The notes beneath the pieces were generated by a model. The model did not search any database. It was not told the DNA's origin and worked only from the letters and a program-made list of their open reading frames with translations. Positions 1-5,386 of a stretch of 6,282 nt of DNA are shown here, one piece after another. The stretch is from Bacteroidales bacterium UBA4230. Its GTDB lineage: Bacteria; Bacteroidota; Bacteroidia; Bacteroidales; UBA932. Both the position numbers and the translations under genes were made by a program. Where the stretch lies: NCBI GenBank assembly GCA_002395605.1, contig DGXO01000060.1, positions 82,221 through 88,502 on the forward strand, in the 5' to 3' direction. The first letter of the stretch is position 1. Every line of letters begins with the position of its first letter.

Positions 1-681
1 GTCGAAGTCGTCGCCGCCAAGGTGGGTGTCGCCGTTGGTGGAAAGAACCTCGAATACGCCGTCACCAAGCTGGAGGATGGAGATATCAAAGGTACCGCCG
101 CCAAGGTCATACACTGCAACTTTCATATCCTTGTCCTTCTTGTCAAGGCCGTATGCAAGGGCTGCAGCCGTGGGCTCGTTGATGATACGCTTCACATCAA
201 GGCCTGCAATTCGGCCGGCTTCCTTAGTTGCCTGACGCTGGGAGTCGGAGAAGTATGCGGGAACAGTGATAACGGCCTCTGTAACTTCCTGACGGAGATA
301 TTCTTCGGCGGTCTTTTTCATCTTCTGGAGAATCATGGCCGAAATTTCCTGGGGAGTATAGAGCTTGCCGTTGATGTCTACACGGGGAGTGTTGTTTTCT
401 CCGCGGACAACCTTATAAGGTACGCGGGAAACTTCTGTGTTCACCTGGTCATACGTTTCACCCATGAAACGCTTGATGGAGAACACTGTGTTGTTAGGAT
501 TGGTGATGGCCTGACGCTTTGCGGGAGAGCCTATCTTACGCTCACCGCCGTCTGTGAAAGCCACCACTGAAGGGGTTGTACGCTGCCCTTCATTGTTGAT
601 GATAACGGTAGGCTGGTTGCCTTCCATCACCGCGACGCAGGAATTTGTGGTTCCGAGGTCGATTCCGATTATTTTACCCAT
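1..681 (-). CDS. dnaK: Molecular chaperone DnaK (Hsp70), N-terminal part, cut by window edge
   Basis: Cytosolic ATP-dependent Hsp70 chaperone that folds and rescues client proteins, in the family working with DnaJ and GrpE. The 227 codons visible cover the first part of the nucleotide-binding domain. They start MGKIIGIDLGTTNSC, which is the phosphate-1 loop (residues 6-15). The catalytic-type lysine lies in SIKRFMG (K70), followed by VTEAVITVPAYFSDSQRQA (133-151), INEPTAAALAYG (167-178), the phosphate-2 motif DLGGGTFD (192-199) and GDTHLGGDDFD at the edge. Length and spacing match the family, with no frameshift. The rest of the ATPase domain and the substrate-binding domain lie outside the window. 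The ATG at 681 is the only sensible start because MGKIIGIDLGTTNS is the canonical Hsp70 N-terminus. No Shine-Dalgarno is visible; the leader is AT-rich (aacaacaatatt), as is common in Bacteroidota. The gene lies downstream of the barrel gene on the same strand, with its own candidate promoter between them. Confidence 0.98.
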   Translation of the reverse strand, partial: MGKIIGIDLGTTNSCVAVMEGNQPTVIINNEGQRTTPSVVAFTDGGERKIGSPAKRQAITNPNNTVFSIKRFMGETYDQVNTEVSRVPYKVVRGENNTPRVDINGKLYTPQEISAMILQKMKKTAEEYLRQEVTEAVITVPAYFSDSQRQATKEAGRIAGLDVKRIINEPTAAALAYGLDKKDKDMKVAVYDLGGGTFDISILQLGDGVFEVLSTNGDTHLGGDDFD

Positions 682-708
682 AATATTGTTGTTTTTATTG
701 TTTACGTT

Positions 709-740
709 AAAAAGGCGCCACTCTTTGCGAGCGACGCCTT
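709..740 (-). terminator. Terminator-like hairpin after the outer-membrane barrel gene, ahead of dnaK
   Basis: Read on the minus strand, AAGGCG and CGCCTT form the base of a stem whose upper part is imperfect (GAG/CTC pairs around a small loop), and a run of five T follows directly. This has the form of an intrinsic terminator for the minus-strand operon that ends at 785. It lies only 45 nt downstream of that stop codon. If the candidate dnaK promoter just upstream is real, the hairpin would fall at the start of the dnaK leader, so its role is ambiguous between terminator and leader structure. Confidence 0.45.
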
Positions 741-771
741 CAAATAATCGAACTTCGTGCCAAGCGGCAAT
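741..771 (-). promoter_or_regulatory. Candidate dnaK promoter
   Basis: Two overlapping readings fit. (a) A Bacteroidota housekeeping promoter: minus-strand ATTG at 771-768, a 19-nt spacer, then ATTATTTG at 748-741, which keeps the TTTG of the -7 consensus TAnnTTTG but not its TA. (b) A sigma-54 promoter: TTGGCACG at 763-756 matches the full -24 consensus, but the -12 element (TCGA in place of TTGC) keeps only two of four bases. Either reading puts the start of transcription near 735-737 and gives a leader of about 55 nt. Some promoter is expected here because this is the only gap between the barrel gene and dnaK. Confidence 0.35.
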
Positions 772-791
772 TTCTGCCAAATTGTCAGAAA
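771..791. promoter_or_regulatory. 21-bp near-perfect palindrome upstream of dnaK (candidate operator)
   Basis: The left arm TTTCTGCCAA (771-780) and right arm TTGTCAGAAA (782-791) are separated by a single A. Nine of ten positions pair, the exception being C777/T785. The one-base centre and mirror symmetry suit a dimeric DNA-binding protein better than an RNA hairpin. The site overlaps the TGA stop of the barrel gene (785-787) and lies immediately upstream of the candidate dnaK promoter. It is not the CIRCE element (TTAGCACTC-N9-GAGTGCTAA). The factor that would bind is not identifiable from this window. Confidence 0.4.
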
Positions 792-2506
792 CGCCAGCCT
801 AAGGTGAGGACTGCATCTATGCCAGTTGCCTTGACAACAACCTCAGGAACCACTTTCTCTATCTCTCCGGTAGGCTTCTCTATGTAATCCGCGGCAATCT
901 TGTCATATACCGTTGCGCCGGATTCGTAGTGGTGATAAGGAGTATAGTACATGGTGGGCATGAAACGCATGCGCACCGCGAAATCCGTGAAGAATGAGCC
1001 GAAGGAATAACCTGCGCCGAAACTCACGAGATGTGAAGACTGGGCCCTCTTTTCCGCGCTGGTGAGAGGCTCAAGATAAAGGACGGGATTTGCGGGATCC
1101 GTGTTGTCCCAAACCAGCCAGTTTTTCTGGGAACCGGAGAGGTAGTTGTAGCCAACACGTATGGCAAGCTCCGGAGTGGGCTTGAACTCCATGCCTGCGC
1201 GGAGGTTGTGGCCAACGCCAAGGGCATCCTTGATGTCTGCGTTCTGGTCTCCCCAGCCGCCGTCCGAGTATCCGAAATCCGAGCGTCCGCGGTATTTTGC
1301 GCTGGTGTAGTCTGTCATCTCATAGTCCAGGCTGACTACTGCAAAACTGCCGAAGGAATAGGCGGCACCTACATTCCAGCGCCAAGGCATGCGAAGGGAG
1401 TAAATCCATTCGTCTTCCTCGCTTCTGGAAGGGGAGAAATAGATTCCGGTAAGCTTGGACTCTGCGTACCACTGGCACCTTCCGGTCATGTCCATCATTG
1501 TGGGAGTCTGGATGGCTGCACCAAGCCTGAGGCCTGCCACAGGACGCCACAGCATGCCAACCTTGAAGTAAATGCCGGAGCCGGAGACATCGTACCTTCT
1601 CTGGGCAAAGACGGAATTGAAGGTGGCCACTGTGGCACCACCGTCATATTCAATCTTGGGGAAGGTCTGAGGGTCATCGGGCATCTCTTCCCAGTACTCC
1701 ACCTCACGGTAAGACAAGGCCGTGAAACCAAGGTTTGCGCCAATATAGAACTTGTCGTTGAAATTGGCGCTGAAATTCACAACCATATCCTGCTTGTAAC
1801 CCTTTGTCTGGAGTCCGTACTTCTGGAAAAGTGCGGCTGCGGCCTCCGGGCGGCCACCTACCATGACATCCGTGAGGCCAAGATAATCCGTGCCCCCGAT
1901 ATTGTCAATGATACCGCTCCTGAAGCCTGCCATGGCACTCCAGTCCGGCTGCTTTCCGTAGCCTTCGGCAAACCAGCTTCCGCCAAGGACATCCTGGGTG
2001 TAACCGTTGGCCAGGGATGCCAGTGAGCCGGAATATGAATGCGTGCCGAAGAATGTGCCGGATGCGTTGGTCTTGTACGTAAAGTCATTGGTAGAGTTTG
2101 CCACAAAACCAAACGTCATGCGCTTGAGGCCGTGTTTTCGGCCGGTATTCATATTGATGGTAAAGCCAAGGTTGGGCATCTTGAAGCGGGTATATCCGGA
2201 AGATACGCGGTCTCCAAGGCCAAGAGGCTCCTGGCCGTCTGCGGAATAGCCCTGTGCCTTTGTGGCCGAAATTGACAGGGACGGAGTAATTGAGAACTGG
2301 GAGTACCCTGCAACGGCGCCACCGGCAGGGTTGATGCCGATAGAGCCAAGGTCTCCGCCAACGGCGGTAAGGGCGTTACCCATGGCCATGCTCCTTGCCG
2401 TGCCGCCGTAGATATTCTCCGAGAACTTCTGTGCCTGGTCCCAGGACTGTGCGGCAGCCGGGACTGCCAGCGCCGCACAAACAATTATAAATAATGTCTT
2501 TTTCAT
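785..2506 (-). CDS. Outer-membrane beta-barrel protein, OmpP1/FadL-like transporter family
   Basis: Probable outer-membrane barrel of 573 residues; members of the OmpP1/FadL/TodX family move hydrophobic molecules across the outer membrane, but the substrate here is unknown. A Sec signal peptide is clear (MKKTLFIIVCAALAVPAAAQ, cleavage near residues 19-20). The mature N-terminus has SENIYGGTARSMAMGNALTAVGGDLGSIGINPAG, with the NPA motif at 59-61 that is typical of FadL-like plug regions. The remainder alternates aromatic and polar strands separated by Gly/Asp-rich loops. The protein ends in GWRF: a C-terminal Phe is the usual BAM recognition signal. The ATG at 2506 is the natural start because it begins the signal peptide directly. 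It lies three bases after the stop of the upstream lipoprotein gene, so the two are probably co-transcribed and may be translationally coupled; the ribosome site (a weak AGGT) lies inside the end of the upstream gene. Homologues are sometimes labelled hemin receptor, which I would not adopt without evidence. Confidence 0.85.
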   Translation of the reverse strand: MKKTLFIIVCAALAVPAAAQSWDQAQKFSENIYGGTARSMAMGNALTAVGGDLGSIGINPAGGAVAGYSQFSITPSLSISATKAQGYSADGQEPLGLGDRVSSGYTRFKMPNLGFTINMNTGRKHGLKRMTFGFVANSTNDFTYKTNASGTFFGTHSYSGSLASLANGYTQDVLGGSWFAEGYGKQPDWSAMAGFRSGIIDNIGGTDYLGLTDVMVGGRPEAAAALFQKYGLQTKGYKQDMVVNFSANFNDKFYIGANLGFTALSYREVEYWEEMPDDPQTFPKIEYDGGATVATFNSVFAQRRYDVSGSGIYFKVGMLWRPVAGLRLGAAIQTPTMMDMTGRCQWYAESKLTGIYFSPSRSEEDEWIYSLRMPWRWNVGAAYSFGSFAVVSLDYEMTDYTSAKYRGRSDFGYSDGGWGDQNADIKDALGVGHNLRAGMEFKPTPELAIRVGYNYLSGSQKNWLVWDNTDPANPVLYLEPLTSAEKRAQSSHLVSFGAGYSFGSFFTDFAVRMRFMPTMYYTPYHHYESGATVYDKIAADYIEKPTGEIEKVVPEVVVKATGIDAVLTLGWRF

Positions 2507-2509
2507 AAC

Positions 2510-3724
2510 TTACCTGCGTGAAGATGAACGAGATCCGCCACCACCGCCGCCACCGGAACGGGAACCGCCGGAATAGCCACCGGAGGAAGAACGGCTGCTG
2601 CCACCGCCGGAATAGCCGCCGGAAGACCTGGAGCTGCTGCCGGAATAGCTGCCGGATGAACGGCTGGACGACGACGAGCGGTATCCGCCGGAATAACTGC
2701 CGGATGAACGGCTGGACGACGACGAGCGGTATCCGCCGGAATAACTGCCGGAAGACGAACTTCTGGTGGAAGATGAACTCCTGTAGGAAGACGAACCGCT
2801 TCTGGAGGAGGAGCTGCCGCTACGATACGTGGATGAACCGCTTCTTGTAGGCGAGGAAACCCTTGATGCCGAAGAACTTCTGGACGAAGAAGATGAACTC
2901 CTTACCGATGACGATGAACTCCTGACGGAAGAGGATGAGCTTCTGCTTACCGAAGTGGCCGCCGACCTTCTGGTGGAAGGAGTGGAGGTATAGCTTCTGG
3001 TGGAAGCCGAACGGCTTGATACTGAGCGGGCAACCCCGGCAGAGCGTGCTGCAGAGCCGATGCTTCGGCTGGAACCGATGCTTCTGGAAGAATTGCCGGC
3101 AACCCGGGCCCCGGCGTTGCTCATGCGGGCCGGACGGTTGGACACCCAGTGGTAACGGCCGCCACCGTGATAGTACCAAGGGTCGTGCCAGCCATAGTAG
3201 CCATAGTGGTAATAGTACGGGCTGTGATACCAGGGGTCATAGTACCATGAACTGTAGTACCACGGGCTGTAATACCAGGAACGGTAATACCAGGGGCTGT
3301 GGTGGTACCAGGGGTCCCAGTACCAACTGTCCCAGTACCAGGGATCCCAGTATGTCCAGGGATGCCAGCCATAGTAATTGTAACCCCAGGTGGGATAGTA
3401 GTACCAGGGGGTGTAGGGATAGGTGTAGTTCCACGCCCAAGACGGTGAATCGGTGAGCGTTATGACCGTATTGGACGTAGAAAGCCGGATTGACTCCCCT
3501 GCCGGAACCACAAGGGTATCTCCATGGCTTATGATGTAAGCCGGTGAAGCCTTGGTGTCGGCCAGAAGGTTGTCTACGGCATCGTCTGCAACGGCAACCT
3601 CCTTAACGGCGGGAGCCGAGTAATAAAGGCCGTCGTCGAAGGACTGGGTCTGGAGCTGCCCCGCGGTGCCGCAGGAGACGGCTGCGAGGGCGGCAGCAAA
3701 ATAAGCCAAGAATCTCGTTTTCAT
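2510..3724 (-). CDS. Putative lipoprotein with Trp/Tyr-rich middle and Ser/Arg/Gly-rich tail, function unknown
   Basis: A 404-residue protein I cannot assign to a named family. The N-terminus MKTRFLAYFAAALAAVSC is a lipoprotein signal with the lipidated Cys at 18. Residues 19-93 are an ordinary, mildly acidic region containing a short stretch with beta character (AYIISHGDTLVVPAGESIRL). Residues about 95-193 are extraordinarily rich in Trp, Tyr, Pro and His, built from short units such as DPWYW, SPWYY and SSWYY. From about 200 to the end it is almost only Ser, Arg, Gly and Tyr, finishing in a Gly run and SRSSSRR. The residues after Cys18 (GTAGQLQTQ) lack the acidic cluster of the Bacteroidota surface-export signal, so attachment facing the periplasm is at least as likely as surface display. 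The start at 3724 is chosen because AAAGGAGG sits 7 nt upstream, an unusually good Shine-Dalgarno here; the longer TTG-initiated reading from 3745 would begin before that site. First gene of a two-gene operon with the barrel gene. Confidence 0.8.
   Translation of the reverse strand: MKTRFLAYFAAALAAVSCGTAGQLQTQSFDDGLYYSAPAVKEVAVADDAVDNLLADTKASPAYIISHGDTLVVPAGESIRLSTSNTVITLTDSPSWAWNYTYPYTPWYYYPTWGYNYYGWHPWTYWDPWYWDSWYWDPWYHHSPWYYRSWYYSPWYYSSWYYDPWYHSPYYYHYGYYGWHDPWYYHGGGRYHWVSNRPARMSNAGARVAGNSSRSIGSSRSIGSAARSAGVARSVSSRSASTRSYTSTPSTRRSAATSVSRSSSSSVRSSSSSVRSSSSSSRSSSASRVSSPTRSGSSTYRSGSSSSRSGSSSYRSSSSTRSSSSGSYSGGYRSSSSSRSSGSYSGGYRSSSSSRSSGSYSGSSSRSSGGYSGGGSSRSSSGGYSGGSRSGGGGGGGSRSSSRR
2649..2744 (-). 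repeat. Two perfect 48-bp tandem repeats inside the lipoprotein gene
   Basis: Copies at 2649-2696 and 2697-2744 are identical base for base. A partial third copy begins at 2745 (ctgccgga), and the nine bases before the first copy resemble the end of a unit. Each unit is 16 codons and encodes GSYSGGYRSSSSSRSS in circular order, so changes in copy number keep the reading frame. Perfect identity, including third codon positions, points to recent duplication. Confidence 0.9.
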
Positions 3725-3731
3725 ATCTGAG

Positions 3732-3739
3732 CCTCCTTT
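3732..3739 (-). promoter_or_regulatory. Strong ribosome binding site of the lipoprotein gene
   Basis: Minus-strand AAAGGAGG lies 7 nt upstream of the ATG at 3724. It decides the start in favour of 3724 over the upstream in-frame TTG at 3745. The other starts in the window have weak Shine-Dalgarno sequences or none. Confidence 0.8.
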
Positions 3740-3756
3740 ATCCAATAAAAAATTAG

Positions 3757-3764
3757 TATCTTTG
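3757..3764 (+). promoter_or_regulatory. Bacteroidota-type -7 promoter box of proS
   Basis: TATCTTTG is an exact match to the Bacteroides housekeeping consensus TAnnTTTG. No convincing -33 TTG lies 19-21 nt upstream, so the call rests on the -7 box and its position. Transcription would begin near 3770, giving a leader of about 95 nt. The box overlaps the GTG at 3764 that would otherwise extend the proS reading frame, which makes that longer start impossible from this promoter. Confidence 0.6.
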
Positions 3765-3765
3765 T

Positions 3766-3778
3766 GCCGAAATTCGGC
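3766..3778. repeat. 13-bp perfect inverted repeat at the proS transcription start
   Basis: GCCGAA and TTCGGC are mirror halves around a single A. The repeat lies directly after the proS -7 box. As RNA it would form a five-pair stem with a three-base loop at the very 5' end of the message; as DNA it could be an operator. Neither role is shown. Confidence 0.5.
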
Positions 3779-3865
3779 CTCAGGGAAAGATATTGCAATT
3801 TCTATACCTGCATTCTCTTTCTTTCAGGCAATAATACGCACAAAACAGGAAAAAAACAATATTTT

Positions 3866-5344
3866 ATGGCAAAAGAGGTAACAAAAAGGGCCGAGAACTA
3901 CTCTCAGTGGTACAATGACCTTGTAGTGAAAGCAGATTTGGCAGAGCAGTCGGCAGTGAGAGGATGCATGGTCATCAAACCCTACGGCTACGCCATTTGG
4001 GAAAAGATGCAGGGCATCCTGGACGGAATGTTCAAGGAAACCGGCGTAAAGAACGCCTATTTCCCCCTGTTCATCCCCAAGAGTTTTTTCAGCCGTGAGG
4101 CCGAACACGTGGCGGGATTCGCCAAGGAGTGCGCAGTGGTAACCCACCACCGCCTTATGAACGACCCTAACGGCAACGGAATTGTGGTGGACCCTGAGGC
4201 CAAGCTTGAGGAAGAACTGATAGTCCGCCCTACCTCGGAAACCATTATCTGGAACACCTACAAGAACTGGGTTCACAGCTGGAGGGACCTTCCCATCCTG
4301 TGCAACCAGTGGTGCAACGTGGTCCGCTGGGAAATGCGCACCCGCCTGTTCCTCCGTACTGCGGAATTCCTGTGGCAGGAAGGCCACACGGCACACGCCA
4401 CCGCAGAGGAAGCCGAAGCCCGCAAGGAGCAGATGGTGAACGTATACGCAAAGTTCGCCCGTGAGGTCATGGCCCTTCCCGTGGTTGTCGGCCACAAGAG
4501 CCCCGGAGAGCGTTTTGCAGGCGCCCTTGACACCATGACAATAGAGGCCCTCATGCAGGACGGCAAGGCCCTTCAGGCCGGTACGTCCCACTTCCTTGGC
4601 CAGAACTTCGCCAAGAGCTTCGACGTCCAGTTCACAAACAACGAAGGCAAGCAGGATTACGTCTGGGCCACATCCTGGGGCGTATCCACCCGCCTTATGG
4701 GCGCCCTCATCATGGCCCACGGAGACGACAACGGCCTGGTACTCCCTCCCGCACTGGCTCCCATCCAGGTTGTGATGGTCCCCATCTACAAGACCGACGA
4801 CGAACACAACGCCGTCCTTGACAAGATGTACGAGCTCAAGAAGGCACTGGAAGCCAAGGGCCACAGCGTAGAAATCGACGACCGCGACACCCTTCGTCCC
4901 GGCTTCAAGTTTGCCGAATGGGAACTCAAGGGCGTTCCCGTACGCCTTGCCATGGGTCCCCGTGACCTCCAGAACGGCACCGTTGAAGTTGCCCGCAGGG
5001 ATACCCTGGAGAAGATATCAGAGCCCATTGACGGCCTTGAGGACAGGATTATCGACCTGCTGGACGACATCCAGAAGAATATCTACAATAAGGCCCTTGC
5101 GTTCCGCGACGCTTCCATCCGCAAGGTTGACACCTGGGAGGATTTCAAGGTTGAAATCGAGAAGGGCGGCTTCCTCCTTTGCCACTGGGACGGCACCGCA
5201 GAAACCGAGGCCCGCATCCAGGAAGAGACCAAGGCTACCATCCGCTGCATCCCCGTAGACAGCGCCGTATGCATGGAAGAGGGCAAGTGCATCTACACCG
5301 GCAAGCCTTCACATCAGAGAGTCCTGTTTGCTCGTTCTTACTAA
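3866..5344 (+). CDS. proS: Prolyl-tRNA synthetase, archaeal/eukaryote-like type without editing insertion
   Basis: Cytosolic class II synthetase (EC 6.1.1.15) that charges tRNA-Pro with proline. 492 residues is normal for the compact archaeal-type enzyme. Visible parts include the N-terminal core, RPTSE (121-125), and the motif 2 region RWEMRTRLFLRTAEFLWQEGHTAH (R154, R164, E167). GERFAGA (214-220), TSHFLGQNFAK (240-250), motif 3 GVSTRLMGA (272-280) and HGDDNGLVLPP (285-295) follow, and then the anticodon-binding domain. The C-terminal domain has four cysteines (439, 461, 469, 475) placed as in the zinc-binding site of this subtype. The protein ends in RSY; a terminal Tyr is a hallmark of archaeal-type ProRS. 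The roughly 180-residue editing insertion of the E. coli-type enzyme, between motifs 2 and 3, is absent. The start at 3866 (MAKEVTKRAENYSQWY) fits the family; a GTG extension to 3764 adds 34 unconserved residues and overlaps the promoter. Only a distant AGGA precedes the ATG. DUF3078 follows after 42 nt. Confidence 0.97.
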   Translation: MAKEVTKRAENYSQWYNDLVVKADLAEQSAVRGCMVIKPYGYAIWEKMQGILDGMFKETGVKNAYFPLFIPKSFFSREAEHVAGFAKECAVVTHHRLMNDPNGNGIVVDPEAKLEEELIVRPTSETIIWNTYKNWVHSWRDLPILCNQWCNVVRWEMRTRLFLRTAEFLWQEGHTAHATAEEAEARKEQMVNVYAKFAREVMALPVVVGHKSPGERFAGALDTMTIEALMQDGKALQAGTSHFLGQNFAKSFDVQFTNNEGKQDYVWATSWGVSTRLMGALIMAHGDDNGLVLPPALAPIQVVMVPIYKTDDEHNAVLDKMYELKKALEAKGHSVEIDDRDTLRPGFKFAEWELKGVPVRLAMGPRDLQNGTVEVARRDTLEKISEPIDGLEDRIIDLLDDIQKNIYNKALAFRDASIRKVDTWEDFKVEIEKGGFLLCHWDGTAETEARIQEETKATIRCIPVDSAVCMEEGKCIYTGKPSHQRVLFARSY

Positions 5345-5347
5345 TTG

Positions 5348-5373
5348 TCATTTCGAGCGAAGTCGAGAAATCT
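5348..5373. repeat. REP-like inverted repeat between proS and the DUF3078 gene
   Basis: The stretch reads TCATTTCGAGCG then AAGTCGAGAAATCT. ATTT pairs with AAAT and CGA with TCG around the loop GCGAAG, with a two-base bulge (AG) on the right side. I recall closely similar short elements scattered between genes of many Bacteroidota genomes, but only one copy lies in this window, so the repeat nature rests on that recollection. It lies 3 nt after the proS stop codon and has no T-run, so it is a poor intrinsic terminator. Confidence 0.5.
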
Positions 5374-5386
5374 TAATACATTAAAT

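Noticed and set aside
22..570. Long plus-strand reading frame of 182 codons opposite dnaK
   Set aside because: It lies wholly antisense to clearly coding dnaK and is a by-product of biased codon use; long antisense frames opposite hsp70 genes are a known artefact. No signal, domain or promoter supports it.
766..778. Small hairpin GGCA-ATTTC-TGCC near dnaK as an independent element
   Set aside because: Four pairs with a five-base loop is weak, and it is nested in the larger palindrome and candidate promoter region, so I see no reason to list it separately.
1208..2026. Plus-strand reading frame of 272 codons opposite the barrel gene
   Set aside because: Antisense to a gene with a signal peptide, NPA motif and C-terminal Phe; the translated product shows no recognisable domain.
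3170..3420. CRISPR-like repetition
   Set aside because: The repeats are short, degenerate and in frame, encode the PWYY-type units of the lipoprotein, and have no unique spacers.
2518..3456. Plus-strand and alternate-frame readings rich in Arg, Asn, Thr and Trp
   Set aside because: They follow from the repetitive DNA of the lipoprotein gene read in wrong frames. Only the minus-strand frame at 2510-3724 has a lipoprotein signal and a strong ribosome site.
3725..3745. Seven-residue extension of the lipoprotein from a TTG at 3745
   Set aside because: It would place charged residues before the signal peptide and its codons contain the Shine-Dalgarno sequence of the ATG at 3724.
3764..3865. 34-residue N-terminal extension of ProRS from a GTG at 3764
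   Set aside because: The GTG lies at the -7 promoter box, so it would not be in the transcript; the extension matches nothing expected for the family, and MAKEVTKRAENYSQWY at 3866 is a typical start.
3824..4864. Minus-strand reading frame of 346 codons opposite proS
   Set aside because: Antisense shadow of proS, whose motifs are intact in order; the C-rich third positions of proS remove stops on the opposite strand.
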